From: Helochares maculicollis
Taxonomy: Eukaryota; Arthropoda; Insecta; Coleoptera; Hydrophilidae
NCBI GenBank assembly: GCA_033557835.1
Contig: JAWQRO010000429.1
Span: forward strand, 1 to 39,218
Length of the DNA: 39,218 bases
Direction of reading: 5' to 3'
Shown: positions 1 to 12,122 of the stretch, one piece after another
Position numbering within the stretch: the first letter of the stretch is position 1
How the letters are laid out: every line of letters begins with the position of its first letter
Translations under genes and position numbers: made by a program
The notes under the pieces: generated by a model
What the model was told of the DNA's origin: nothing
Databases searched by the model: none
Seen by the model: only the letters and a program-made list of their open reading frames with translations

Positions 1-897
1 ATATATATAATTACCAGATTCAAAATGACAAGTTCAAGTGCTACGTTTTTATTATGTATTGTATCTTTTTGTAACTGTTCCACGATGAAATGTTATCTCT
101 GAAATCACTCATTTGAAAGTTTTATGAAAAATAAAATTCTATTGTGCAATTTCGTTTTTTTATAGGTCGTAGTTTTAAAATCTCATTTTTGATGGTCAAT
201 GGAAGTAGTTACATTTCAATTATGTCTAGAACAATATTTTACCAACATATCTTCCTGAGGTACACAATAAGACAAAATAAAAAGTATGGTTTTAAAAATC
301 TTTTCACAATCGTTTTAACGGAACCTACAAAGATAACGCGTTCATTTTGCATTTTACACTAAAACGTAAACAAGATGTTTATTGTCTCTTAAGCGCAATG
401 AAATACCATTGTTTTGAAAAGCTATGTCATAGTGGAATATAGGAATATAGGATTAAACTACAGATGGAAAACTTAAAATTCTCCTTTAAAATAAAAAACT
501 ACGTGTTTTGTCGCTTTTAAAGGATATAAATAATGAAGGACTAAAAGGGTAATTTTACTTAAAAATAGCTTGTAATTGATAAATCTAAGGAAAGCATTAA
601 AAATATTGAAATGTAAAAACACCTTTACAGCATATCAAACATGTGTTCTTAGGACTTAGGATAATTTAAATCAAAGATCTTAAAAAGATGAAATCTGTAT
701 TCATAACAATATTTTATAAAATGTTGATGCTCGAGTGCCAAAAAGAGATTTCAATGTTTCTTCCATAGTATAAAAAAATGGAGTGTCTACTAAACATGCC
801 CGCAAAAATATATATAAAGTTTCAAGAAGACTGTCTCCGCTACTCAAACAATCCGAATTCAATACAGATTCCTCGGTGAACTAGAGTTTAAACATAG
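1..897. other. AT-rich non-coding stretch
   Basis: I see no supported gene, RNA or mobile element here. Open frames are short, rich in Phe/Ile/Asn codons, and lack splice-site or family support. Confidence 0.5.
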
Positions 898-1310
898 TTC
901 TTAGCACGAATGCTAGAATCATTCATAGAATACTCTCACAGTTTGCTGCTGCAAACAAGAATCTTCACTACAAGAACTTATTAGTCGAAATTTCCTAAGT
1001 TCTTCTTGCTATGAGAAAACTTCTAAGCACGAATGCTAGAAATAGTCACCGACCACTCTCAGAGAGTGGTTCGGCTCTAAGGCTGAGGCTGTAAACTAGG
1101 ATCTTCCCTAAAGCTATTTACACATAAGCTACTTATATCAGCTATAATAAATCGTACAACCTCTTCTTTCTTGTTTAGTGAAGAAGACTTTAAATTCACT
1201 TCTAAGCATGACCAATCACAGAGTGGTTCAGCTCTCAAGCTGAGGCTATAAGCAAGAATCTTCTCTGGAACTACTTATTGTTTACAATTTCCCTTAAGTT
1301 TCGCATTCTA
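898..1310. repeat. Three degenerate tandem repeat units
   Basis: Three diverged units can be aligned by eye, at about 898-1019, 1021-1199 and 1200-1310. The first two open with a near-identical block, TTCTWAGCACGAATGCTAGA. The third opens with the related TTCTAAGCATGACC. Each later carries a 'gatcttc/gaatcttc' block, and the last two share 'agagtggttc.gctct.aagctgaggct'. Unit lengths differ, so the array is old or was rearranged. No coding potential was seen. Confidence 0.6.
1052..1070. repeat. Perfect short palindrome inside repeat unit 2
   Basis: ACCACTCTC, a single A, then GAGAGTGGT form perfect 9-base arms around one base. Unit 3 keeps only the right arm (AGAGTGGTT), so the palindrome is specific to unit 2 or decayed elsewhere. 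Confidence 0.6.
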
Positions 1311-2425
1311 ATTACAATGAATCCTAACACCTTCTGGCTTAGTGTCATACTTGATGTACTTTGTAGGAGAACAAACTTAACATCATTTACAACTAGTTGA
1401 GAATAAACAACTTAATTACAAATCCCATTTACTATCAGACGTATAATTATACAAAAAACCATCATACTTGTATTTCATCATAAAAGAACCTTTCCGTATG
1501 AATGTGCTACAAATATAGGTCAAAGGTAAAAATGCACACATATAACGAGTAAACTAAGCTCATAAAAATTAGGAATGCAACGAATATAGAAATATCCTTT
1601 TCTCAATTTATAATATTTAAATATACTTCAACAAATACAATCGACACTGCTTTTATAAAAATAAAATCAAGGTCATCTAATCTCTTCTTCGACCGGTGCT
1701 CAAATGAAATGATGAGCACGGAAAGAATATAGAAGCACATCCTATTTCTCTTATCAATGAAACTGTATAAAACATAAATTCAATATTGGTCTCAGATGGA
1801 AATATCCAGCTCCTGGTCTCCACAATGGTAAATGCAAAACTGAAAAAAATAACAAGTGATGAACAACGTAAGAATATAGAAGCACCTCCGGCCTACCTTA
1901 CCATCCAAACTGGATTGAAAATAAGTTGATTCCAAACCCCAAATGCAAATTTCCAGATCACGTGGTTTCTACTTAGGCCGAAGCATACCCAATCTCTTCA
2001 ACTGCCGAAACTAGACCGCAAACATGTACTCCAGTCCCCTCAGGAATGCAAAATTTTGACAAGAACGAAAAAAAGTTGGTCAGTCGATGAGCCATCAATC
2101 ATCTAGGATGTTCGGATTTAAATAAATCAGTTGGACCTCTTCTTGAAAGGGCAAATGTGGCCCAGGAATCGCTCTATGGCTTTATAATCGCCTTCAAGCA
2201 CCAAAATCCAAAGAAAAAAGCCGATCCAGCGAACCATTCATTAACACACAGCATCGAATAATGCGAAACAAAGAAACACGCAGCTGAAAAGACGTTTCCA
2301 ATTTAGGTTTTAAAATTTCGTAAATCATCCAAAGCAAGGATTTTGACGTATTTATGACTGATGCTAAAAATCACTGCTCGACACTTCATGTTGTTAAACA
2401 TAAAATATGAACTAAGCACTTTATT
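1311..2425. other. Non-coding stretch with small repeats
   Basis: No gene is supported. The 16-mer AAGAATATAGAAGCAC occurs twice, near 1724 and 1870. An inverted pair GTGCTCA/TGAGCAC lies near 1696-1719. The part from about 1880 to 2300 looks less AT-rich than its surroundings but has no long open frame. Confidence 0.4.
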
Positions 2426-2711
2426 CAAAACTTAGACTTAAAACGTGAAGATCTTGAGGTTGAATTTTTTGATGATCGCAATATCTTCCTTTTCTTATAC
2501 GGGAATTTTAGAAAGCGAAGCAGATTGGGGGTAAGGGGGCGATAGCCCCCTCTTCACAGACACACACAGACAACATGTCAAAAAATGGTCCAAATGGATT
2601 CAGGGCCAGTCAAAACTTGCAGATCCGTCAAAATCTTGACGTCGAATTTTTTTATGATCCCAATACCTTCTCTTTACTCTAGTATACTTGCCAGTATACG
2701 GGAATGTAAAA
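2426..2711. repeat. Direct repeat pair, probable old transposon fragment
   Basis: Two diverged copies of about 90-100 bases lie at about 2426-2512 and 2611-2711. Both read roughly 'CAAAACTT...ATCTTGANGTNGAATTTTTT..ATGATC.CAATA.CTTC' and end in 'TATACGGGAAT'. Copy B has an extra 'CTAGTATACTTGCCAG' before that end. Between them lie a G/C hairpin and a CA-rich tract. This arrangement suggests a fragment of a repetitive element, but no family could be named. Confidence 0.5.
2534..2551. repeat. GC-rich hairpin
   Basis: AGGGGGC, loop GATA, GCCCCCT: 7-base perfect arms in otherwise AT-rich DNA, preceded by another run of five Gs. It sits between the two direct-repeat copies and is probably part of the same element. 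Confidence 0.55.
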
Positions 2712-2893
2712 GTAGAAGGTTTCTTAAATATCAAAAAGAATGATAAAGCGTTACAATTTACAATACTTTATTAGTAATTGAATGATGAAATTATTAATCT
2801 ACCCGGAGCTCCGTTGTAACGATTTCGTTTTAATTATAAAAAATTAACAGACATTCAAAAGATTTTCATTATTCAACGATATATTATGTTTGT

Positions 2894-2977
2894 TTATCTG
2901 GCTCGAAGGACCAAAAATGTATTATCCGGGTTCGAAGACCGGAAATGTGTCATCCAAATGGAAGACCAAAAATGTAG
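2894..2977. repeat. Minisatellite of three 28-base units
   Basis: Units lie at 2894-2921, 2922-2949 and 2950-2977. Each has the shape 'TTATCYGG.TCGAAGGACCAAAAATGTA', with several substitutions and no length change. A frame is open through the array, but nothing else supports coding. Confidence 0.7.
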
Positions 2978-4374
2978 CAAGGATCGAAATTACGCACCTC
3001 ATGCGCGTTAATACGATCAAGCCAATAATACTATGTGGACTGTATATTATTGTATTTAATCACTTCTCAATGGTATGTACAAGGGCTTACAAATTACTTA
3101 TTACATTTCTTTACAGTTGCATACTTAACACTAACTCTTAAACTAAACTTATCACCTATACCTAACCTATAAAAAAGTAGTGGGGATACTACCCTCTCCC
3201 TTCAGCGACCCAATAGGACGCAACAATGTTAGTTAAAAGTATTATCAAAGCCACAGACAAAAACAAGGACGTCATGTGGAAAAATAATAAATCTTAACCG
3301 TAGGAAGTTTTATCCAACTACCTACTTTAGTGTGAACTAACCTTGAAGTAATAATGCCAACCATCATCTTGTATACAATTCTTCATAATATGCCCAATTA
3401 TATTTTAAGTGATTGATGTCTAGATCTGTTTAATCAGCTGTAACAACAACTGTTTCAGTTGTCTTATTTAATATTTGAAAAAGCGTACTTTGATGTTCAT
3501 AGGCTAGTTTCTAAAAGCACATTGTCAACGTTTAAAGTATAAACATTAACGGCTAGGGATTTCCAGTAAAATTTCCTTGCTATATCTAACTGAATTTAAG
3601 CCGATGAAGTGAATAAAAACTATCTCTATAAAGAAAAATTTGCGTTTTCAGTTACATAGTGCTGCTTTTGCTGGTTAAATTGCCTATTAGTCTATTTAAA
3701 TTGGCAATGGTGTTTGGTAATTTTAAGCAAACAAGTTGCCGAGTAGTCTAATTTTTTAAATATTGTTAATCTGTTAAGTACTCCTTACTAATGATAAATA
3801 AAATCATACTGTATAGTCTTTAAAAATATTATTTCTGAGGTGCTGATTGTTTCAAAGATTCTTTATTCATAATTTGCAAATTTTCTCAGAGAACTAATAT
3901 ATCAACTATTTCCAGCTTACCAAGAAAAACAGCATGATCTTCAATATCATAGCTTATCTTCATTTCTTTGAGACAAAATCCACAAAATTATTTTTAAGGT
4001 ACTTTCCTGTTGTAAACTGTGGACTATATAAAACTAATCGTAAAAATTTATTATATTTTAATATGGTTGATTTCTGAATTGGTAGATGATACTGTTGCTT
4101 TCGAAAAAGATATAGTGTCGCCTTCTACGTCACTTGGTAGTGCGATCGTGAATTCATTGTTTCTGTTTCTAATTTCGAGCTAGATTTCTGAAAGTTGTCC
4201 AGTCATTCGGAAAATTATGTGCTTTGCTTTTAGTTTGAATTTTCCTCCAAAAATTTAGAGACGCAAATTGTGATGTGATTTTGTGACTTTTTTATTAAAA
4301 ACAATAATTGCAGAGTTGAATATCGTACTTGCATAACTGATTGGTTTGTTATATTCAGCTAAAGCTCAACTTAC
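2978..4374. other. Non-coding stretch, possibly intronic
   Basis: No firm gene is seen. If the minus-strand exon at 4375-4605 is real, this would be its first intron and any later exons would lie here. A short open minus-strand stretch ending in a good donor near 3921 is a weak candidate only. Confidence 0.35.
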
Positions 4375-4605
4375 TATCATATTGTTTGCATCAATAGTTA
4401 AGACAAATGCTTTTGAGAAATTTATTTGACTTAATTTATCAGGTAACAGCCATTGCATAAAGGATTTTAACAAATCAGGTGAGTGTTCTATCTTTGCTTG
4501 ATTCTTTAACCAAAAGGTAAAAAGATATATGATAGTAGATATTCCTAAATAATCGACAAATTTTCTGTAATTTTGCATCCACAGTATTTTCTGTGTTCCC
4601 GACAT
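4375..4605 (-). CDS. Possible first coding exon of an unrecognised membrane-anchored protein (partial)
   Basis: An ATG-initiated frame of 77 codons ends exactly at a strong donor (ATA|GTAAGTT), phase 0. The product starts MSGTQKILWMQNYRKFVD. A hydrophobic stretch at about residues 19-33 (YLGISTIIYLFTFWL) could be an N-terminal membrane anchor. After it comes a soluble segment that ends ...KAFVLTIDANNMI. That end loosely recalls the start of a short-chain dehydrogenase Rossmann fold after a membrane anchor, but the glycine-rich motif is absent, so I do not assign it. No downstream exon was identified with confidence, and the function is unknown. Confidence 0.35.
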
Positions 4606-7448
4606 GTCTATTTATTATGGAACATTAAGCTCGACCATGGGCTCTTGCTACTTGTTCAATCTCCATGTTTTTAATGTTATGCTTATTTGCTTATTCGCTT
4701 CACCTCTATACATCTATGGCAAACTATAGGTTCTTTATCCTATGATTGTATTGGAAGTTAAAAGTTTTGTATTGATTTTAAGATGTTAAAAAATCAATGT
4801 TCATAATTTAGGTGGTCAGTCCTAATGAGTTTTTTAATTCAATTTTTACAGCAGTGGCCAAGTGAGACTTCACACAAGCATATTAGCAAACAATGTTTTT
4901 CTTTTATATTATCTGAAATACGACTAATTTATTCGCTCTCGCATCTATTTTAGTTGAATTATAAAAAATACGATTGAGATAATACTAAGAGAAAAACAAT
5001 CCGAACATATAGCATTTATTAACTAAATCTATTCCGCATTTAAATCTACTTTTTGCCAACAGACGAGGTAAATTTCCTTTGAAGTGCTCTGAAAATTTTA
5101 TAAAATGAAAATTAATTTTTATCCTCCAATTCAAAATTAAAATCCTTTTACCTCAAATACCTTAGAAACCAATGAACCGTTTACTTTATTTGAAACTTAT
5201 TTAAATTGAAATTGAGATCTTTTATTTCAATTTTGGCAAAAGTGCAAAACAATAATACATTTATATATTTAAGCATGTGGAGAAAATGTTTATATATTAT
5301 TTATCATTCTCTTCGTTTTGCAATAGACAGTTGTAATATTAAGTTAAAATTATGTATTAACCGATTAAAGCTCAATAAACAACTTGAACTTTAAATATTA
5401 CCAACAAAATAGGATTATTTTATGCTACAAATCGGTTTGATTTGCATTTACATAGATTATGGCGCCTTGTTTATATCAATTACAGGTCCGTCAATTACGG
5501 TTGGCAGGATAAATCGTCCAATTTGCATGGGGAAGTATTTCATTTGTATTTATCTTGTGTACCCTGAAATGTTTGAAGGCGAAGCATTTACGCACTTTGG
5601 TCAGAGAAAGGAAAATAAAGAGCAGAAAGGTTTGGTTTGCCCAGAAATGATGTTTATTTATTTTTCAATCAATCATTCCTGTGTATCAGAACTGTTTGAG
5701 AACAGCTTACCGTTGTGTTTCCTCTCTTGAAATTTTAATGAGGACGCGAACTTGTCTTTTCACATTTCGTTTTCGTGCCTTGTACAGCCCTAATGAATTA
5801 TTGATGAACAAAAAATTAAGGAAGAGCCAAATACGGCTTGAATGTAATCAATTTGGAATACCTTATTCCATGATGCTAACGAAAACTCCTGGGCTGCCTT
5901 CTGTCTTTAGATTAACGTTGTGATGTGAAAATTACAGCAATTTGTGCTGTTGAAAAAATAGAATTGCTATGATTGCGAAAATTGGTTTCGTTTCGTAGAA
6001 GGTGTGTTACTCGTTACGCAGATGTCGAGCGCTTGTTCGGATTGGTTAAGTACTTTAAATTTATGTTAAATCCGTCACGCCTGGTTAAATTTAGAGTAAA
6101 ATCACTTCCTAGTTCCAATCTTAATGTTTCTAATAAAAGCTTTAGTTATTGCTGGGCGATATAGAACAGTTTCTTGCGCATAGTGTTTTAAATAAGCGAC
6201 ATATGTATTGAAATAATGAAAGTAAAGGTTTATATATAATGAAGCAAAAGTTCAAAGCGAAACTTTGCATAAAGAAACTATACGTTCTTAATTTGCTACC
6301 AACCGCTACAAAGGATAACATTTGAGCTTGAATTTATAATAAGTAAAATTACTCTATCGTTGCATTCAACAAGAAGTTTTGGAGTATGAAACCGGAGAGT
6401 ATAATTACAAATGAGTGAATTTAATAATTGATTACTAAATTGATGTCTACGTTTAAATTGTTAGCTAGCTGTAAAAATGGTTCAATGTGCAGCTCTTTAC
6501 ACAAGAAACCCAGGACGTTAATTTCTCTTGAGATATTGCGAAACTCAAACTTGAACTTTTGAAACAGCTGCGCTTGGTAGGTCAAAGTTGATCATTATTA
6601 AATGTCTTTAAGCGACCAATCGAATTGCAGCAAGGCTTCGGGAAATTTGTAACATTTCCACTGAAATCAAAACAATATGAGCCTGAAGCCTGAATTGTAT
6701 TACCTTCATCTGTTACAACTAGTCCATTCATCCAAATTATTAGTAGTTAAGACAAGTTTTCATTATCCGCAATTTCTATTGTATTTTAACAATATTATTG
6801 ATATTTCATGAAACCGAGACAATACCTAGCTCTATTACATGACCATTAAAACTATAATTACATTATTATCGTAAACAAGTCTGTTACTTTAACTTGACTT
6901 TGGGTATAAAACAATTCTGAAGAAGCGTCACTTTAGAAATAATAAATTAATTGTAATTCATTTACTTAAGAAGTTTCATGCACTGAAAGTTTTAATTAAG
7001 ATAAACGAAGTTCAGCAACGTAGTAAATTTACTCACTTTGCAAATCGTTTATTACGCCATTCATGCTACTACAAGTAATATTATGCACTAAATTCATATC
7101 CAACACTGACTTACGGAACCAACCAGCAGAGTTTGTACATATTATAAAGCGTTCATGCACAATGCGGTTGTTGCGAGCTTTCGGGATAATAAAGCATTGT
7201 ATGCCACCTATTCTATTAAAGCAAAATAAAAACTAATAAAAGGCTCATTCGAAACATTTTCCTCCCATTATCTCTCCATTTTTCGGGAAGTATATCAACT
7301 GGATGATTGCATGGCCTGGCAAGGGATGAATTTAAACGACTTCATAAAAACCAGCAACAATTTCGAAGGACCTAGGCACGTAAAAGTTGAGTCTTATAGC
7401 CGGCGCTGCGTCACATGTTGATTATCCTTCCCTCATTGTCCTCCTGAT
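4606..7448. other. AT-rich non-coding stretch
   Basis: Several short open frames occur between 5200 and 6170. They overlap one another in different frames and match no family or splice pattern. Nothing else is supported. Confidence 0.45.
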
Positions 7449-7458
7449 TATATAAAAG
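7449..7458 (+). promoter_or_regulatory. Possible TATA box
   Basis: TATATAAAAG lies in a locally less AT-rich stretch. A TCAATT sequence, similar to an arthropod initiator, follows with its A at 7487, slightly farther away than the usual spacing of about 30 bases. An ATG follows at 7503, but its frame is only 24 codons. This could be a chance match, and no gene was linked to it. Confidence 0.2.
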
Positions 7459-9508
7459 TCTGCCGCGTATCACCTTAGCGACTCTCAATTACTGCCACGA
7501 CTATGAATTACCATCATATCTCTTACTTTCTACCAAGGACTCTAAGAATTTGCGCTACAACTCTGAATCTTGATTAATGTATGAGATATTTTTCAAAAAT
7601 CATGAATATATAAACGATAAGGACTGTTGGATTTATTCAATGTTCCGCTTAGCAATTTTACTCTGTGTTTAAACGTAGCATGGATGGATATTGATCAAAT
7701 AATTCGGTTTATTAGACAGCTTCTGATATTTCATTACGCAAGAGATGTTGACAGAAAATAGGAATATTTTATAACTGATGTAATTTGTAGCCCCACTTGA
7801 TAAAATTTGGGCTGGAATTTCGGCATTCTCCTGTTTTATCTTTATAATTCATCTAAAACGAGACATGCGTTATCCTTTGTCCTTTTGTCGTGTCCATGTG
7901 CTATTGCTCACTTAAGAAGAAAAAATAGATGGATTCGTGCCTGCTTTCGTTGATCATTGGAGTCAACCTGCCGGAAAATTGCACAAAGCCTATATGTCCT
8001 CGCTTCAAGAAAACACAAAAAAACGCAACCATTACCTCCGCCTGATCTGATCGATTTTATGTCTTTTTTTCTGTTGCGGAATGAATACCCAATTAACGAG
8101 CACGTCCCTATTTGCAAATAAAATCGCCCTATTGGCGTGATTTGTAATCAAACCATCATTTCGATGATTAACAAGCTGCGTTGGCTTCCTGTCTCAAAAT
8201 CTATCACGCGTATCAACTACAACCAGCATTTGATCTACTTGCAAATAAGGAAACTCCCAAAATGAAACATTTACGACCTCCGTGCGCGGATTTCCTTTTA
8301 CACAATTAGTTTCATTTGTATTTCTAAAAGGGCAACCGGAGCAAGCTACTATCTCTAGGATACTAAAGGTCCTTCCTTAATTGCGTAACTTAATATTCAG
8401 GGCGAAATGCTCTACTTTAGTTCGCAGAAACACTGATAGACTATCCTCTACGGGCATGTGTTGATAATCTGTTTATGCGTAGAGAGTGGCGGTTTCCCTA
8501 TCAAATACAGAGGGTAAATTGCAATTCGAATTCCTATTGTCGTCTTTGCCGCAGTGTTAAATACGGCCTGTGTCTCCTCTGGAACTTCTGCTCATTAAAT
8601 TATATACCTACATCCAGGCTGCCTACATTACAGAAAATGTGTGTCTACATACTGTGTACACACATCACAGACAATAGACTACACTACGCCCACGACTGAG
8701 TTTAGCATACCAATCTGTGACAACTCCACCGAGTTCGCTTTTATTTGATATTCAGATGGAGAACTGCTGGCAGTCTGTTCCAAACTTTTATCTTTAACAG
8801 GGTAACGAGGATAAAGGGACAGTGAGTCTAGCACGTGACACGCCCAGCTGGAGAAAATGGAAATAGGCCCCGTTAAAACCGTAAGAGTTTTTAAGGTCGC
8901 CATTTGGATTCATCCCGGACACTGCTGCGGAGCATTTGATATTTTTCCCGGAAAAAAGAAAACATCAGATGGAAACAAACGACCTAATAACGTTACGGGG
9001 CGGAAAAGGATTAGCAAAAACTATTTCGATGTCTGAGTTACTCATCCAAATGGAACTTTTCCGTTATCCATTTACAATCAGAATTAGGACAATTCAGTTG
9101 CAACAGCTGTAGCTCCAATAAAATCGTTTTTGTGGTACGAATGCTGTGAATAATCTTTAAAAACCCCAGAAAATCGCATATATGAATTTATCCTGGCGCA
9201 CATGTATACTCAATTTATACCCGTTTTTTGAATTTTATGCATTCTGCGCCATTAACAAATTCTCAATGCTCGATACTCATTTAATAAATAATAAATATAA
9301 AAATCATAAATATATAAGGCATATGGAAATAAGTTAGGCCAGATTTTTCGGTTGTTTAGAAGCCGTGTAACGTCACTGATTATTGTACCTGCAGAAGTTT
9401 TGTTGAAAATGTTCAACAGAAATCTTGAGTCTCTTAAGACTTCAGTATAATGTATCAAACAGCAATGGAAATCCAACCAGGTTAGTTACCGTGGGATTGT
9501 ATCTTCTA
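7459..9508. other. Non-coding stretch, moderate GC
   Basis: Base composition looks more balanced than nearby, especially at about 7900-9000. Open frames of about 70 codons occur on both strands, but none has splice-site support or a recognisable domain. It may be unique intergenic DNA or an intron of the gene whose last exon is at 12123-12232. Confidence 0.35.
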
Positions 9509-10421
9509 TTAGGTGCGCAACTAAGTTCTAAATTTATCAATAGATGACTCCAACAGCAAGAAGAACTTGCTTCAGCATTAGGAGTTACCCGCCAAGCCAG
9601 TTCCAAGCGGTTGCATGCGTTGGGAATGATTCAAAAGCAAGGAACTTGGGTTCCTTATGATTTGAAGCCAAGGGATGTTGAACGTCGTTTTTTGCCTGTG
9701 AACAACTGCTCTACCGGCAAAAAGGAAGGGTTTTCTTCATCGCATTGTGACGGGTAATAAAAAATGGATTCATTACAGCAGCCCAAAGAAAAGAAAGTCA
9801 TGGGGACTGCCCGGTCATGCTTCTACGTCTTCGGCTCGGCCAAATATTCACGCTGCTTAGGTTATGCTGTGTATTTGTTGGGACCAGGTCGGTGTTATTT
9901 ATTATGAACTTTTGAAACCGAACGAAACTATCACTGTAGAATGATATCGACTTCAATTGATGCGATTGAGCCGAGCACTGCTCGAAAAACAGCCACAATA
10001 CGAGAAGAGGCACGAAAAAGTGATTCTACAGCATATCAACGCTCGCCCTCACGTTGCCAAATACGTTAAAACCTACGTGGAAACGCTCAAATGGGAAGTC
10101 CTACCTCACCCGCCATATTCTCCAGATATTGCGCCGTCCGATTATTACTTGTACCGTTCGATTGCACATGGTCTGGCTGATCAGCAGTTCCGCTCATATG
10201 AAGACATCAAAAAATGGCTTGATTCGTGGATAGCCTCAAAGATGAACACTTTTATCGTAACGGTATTGGTGGTCTGCCAGAAAGATGGGAAAAAGTTGCA
10301 GCTAGCGATGGGCAATACTTTAAATGATTCATTTGTAACCATTTTTTTTACAATAAAGTTGCATTTTCATAAAAAAAACAGCGCATTTAATAGCATCATC
10401 GGTTGCTACCATGCGTCCTAA
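9509..10421 (+). mobile_element. Mariner element with internal 5' deletion
   Basis: The left end TTAGGTGCGCAAC follows a TA at 9507-9508. The right end ...GCGTCCTAA is its imperfect inverted partner. The TA expected after the right end is now TT. At 913 bases it is shorter than typical mariners of about 1.25-1.3 kb. The missing part is the start of the transposase, because the coding remnant begins within the second half of the DNA-binding domain only about 45 bases from the left end. It belongs to a different mariner group from the copies at 20368 and 24217. Confidence 0.85.
9554..10327 (+). pseudogene. Mariner transposase remnant
   Basis: The remnant reads QQEELASALGVTRQASSKRL near 9554, then IQKQGTWVPYDL. 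After frame breaks come GNKKWIHY, NARPHVAK, LPHPPYSPDIAPSDYYLY and SDGQYFK before a stop. Mariner transposases use a D,D34D triad. The first Asp of TGDEKW is Asn here, and the second Asp, which precedes NARPH, is Ile. The third, in APSDYYLY, remains. The first part of the helix-turn-helix domain is deleted. It cannot encode an active enzyme. Confidence 0.85.
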
Positions 10422-12122
10422 TTTTAAAACTAATTAAAAGTTAGCCTATTTTTACTACCTGAAGGTATAGTTCTGTGGATGGTGGCACAGCCTCACATTA
10501 TGAACTTTATCAAATAATTGTGTACTGGTGGACTTCCTATTGCTTGAAAAAGAATAAAAATTTGGTGAATTTTCTGAGAAGGGTCGTTTTAAAAATTATC
10601 GTCTAAAACATGTTTAAGTTATAGGCACAATTTTTGCAATCTGATAATTTTTGAGTACAATCATTTTACTTCACGAGTAGGTCACTGAAGACAAATTAAT
10701 TTGCTTTTAAATATTTGCCATTGTCCTCAGTTTCACTAGGTTGAATTGTTCAGATTTTTTAAGATAGTATCAGCTAAACTATGAATACTTTCTGAGATCT
10801 ACCTCAGAGTGTCATTGTAAACCAATCGAAACACCATCTGTATTTTGTAATCAACACTATTAATATTTGACATCGATGCTTCACAATTACTAAACAATGC
10901 TCTATGTGGGTGTGAAGTTTCCAACTTCATTTTCAATGCTCAACTACATTTGCGGCAGCCAAATCCTGTATTCCGGTTTTGCAATGCTAGGGATTCGTCA
11001 TTTAATACTTATTTTCCTTTAAGTAATAACTTGGATCTCTGAAAATGTGTATAACACTATTAGAATAATCATAATCATTTTCAATCCTCAGTGCGGTCAT
11101 ATCAGCACTAACTTTAATCTATGGATTGTCATGATGAAACAATTTTAAATTATGTAATTTCAAACAAACATAAAGTACAAAACGTGTCATCACCAAATAC
11201 ATTGGTTCCTGTAATCTAACCCATGATTATTTCTATCACAGTTTTATAGTGAAGGCTTAGTGATAACCTGATGAATTTATAGGACTCACCTGATGTATCA
11301 TAAGTTTGAGAAATGATCTCTTTTAAAAAAATCAATAAATTTTAAACTGTGTAAGAATTCATAATGGCAATTGAAGGCATTATTGCTCTAAATCGCCTTG
11401 TCTACTTTTATTTAATTTGAATATCCTTAAAAGGCATAATTACAATACTCCGCCTTTCATTATTTTGATAATATAGCTTCTTGTTTCTATTTAATTAGTC
11501 CCTTTCTCTTCAATTCATTTATATTTTACAAGAAGCTAAACACAAACACACACATAAGTACAGTTACGCGAAGTAACAAGGATTTTGATTATCCATCATC
11601 ACGTAAATGATTTTATACCTAAAGAGATCCGTTTTGATACACAAATTCAACCAACAAGGATCCAACGATAGGAGCTCTATAAGTGTATCCAGTAGATAGA
11701 TTTTGAAGAAACATGACTCAGAGCGAATTAGACAAACTATAAAAAAAGACCTACAAAGCATTAAAAACCGTACATCCAACCAATCTGTTATGTGTTAAAA
11801 CAGCTTTCGTTATACTTCAATACAAATACAAAAAGAATGTACATAAATACCTTTACATGTATCACTATCCAACACTGGAGAAATCATCCTCATAACCATT
11901 GTTTCCCGAAATTTACATAATATACCATTCTTAAATTTCTACAGGGTCAAACTCTTTTCGCCCGATTGGCTTTTTTTAGATTTTGACTTAAGTATTTCAA
12001 CTCATTTGTTTTTCTTAAAATGTATTTCCACTTGCTTTCCTTGTTTTAAATTAAACTTCTGCAAGCTGCTCTGTAAAAAGCATTTACAAGCCATAATTTT
12101 GTTATTCTAATTCTACACACAG
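10422..12122. other. Non-coding stretch, probably intron upstream of the 12123 exon
   Basis: No supported exon or element was found. A pyrimidine-rich stretch ending TTCTACACACAG (to 12122) forms the acceptor of the next feature. Small upstream exons of that gene could be hidden here or lie further left. Confidence 0.4.

Noticed and set aside
3921..3990. Possible second exon for the 4375-4605 gene on the minus strand, ending in donor GTAAGC
   Set aside because: The frame is only about 28 codons, a stop lies just upstream, and no good acceptor gives a matching phase.
4375..4605. Short-chain dehydrogenase identity for this exon
   Set aside because: The TGxxxGxG-type glycine motif is missing, and the resemblance is limited to a few hydrophobic residues after a membrane segment.
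5206..6164. Cluster of overlapping plus-strand open frames of 62-102 codons
   Set aside because: They overlap in different frames, have no splice or family support, and have the composition expected of random AT-rich DNA.
8475..8903. Open frames on both strands in a less AT-rich region
   Set aside because: No recognisable domain or consistent splice borders. Balanced composition alone makes chance frames of this size likely.
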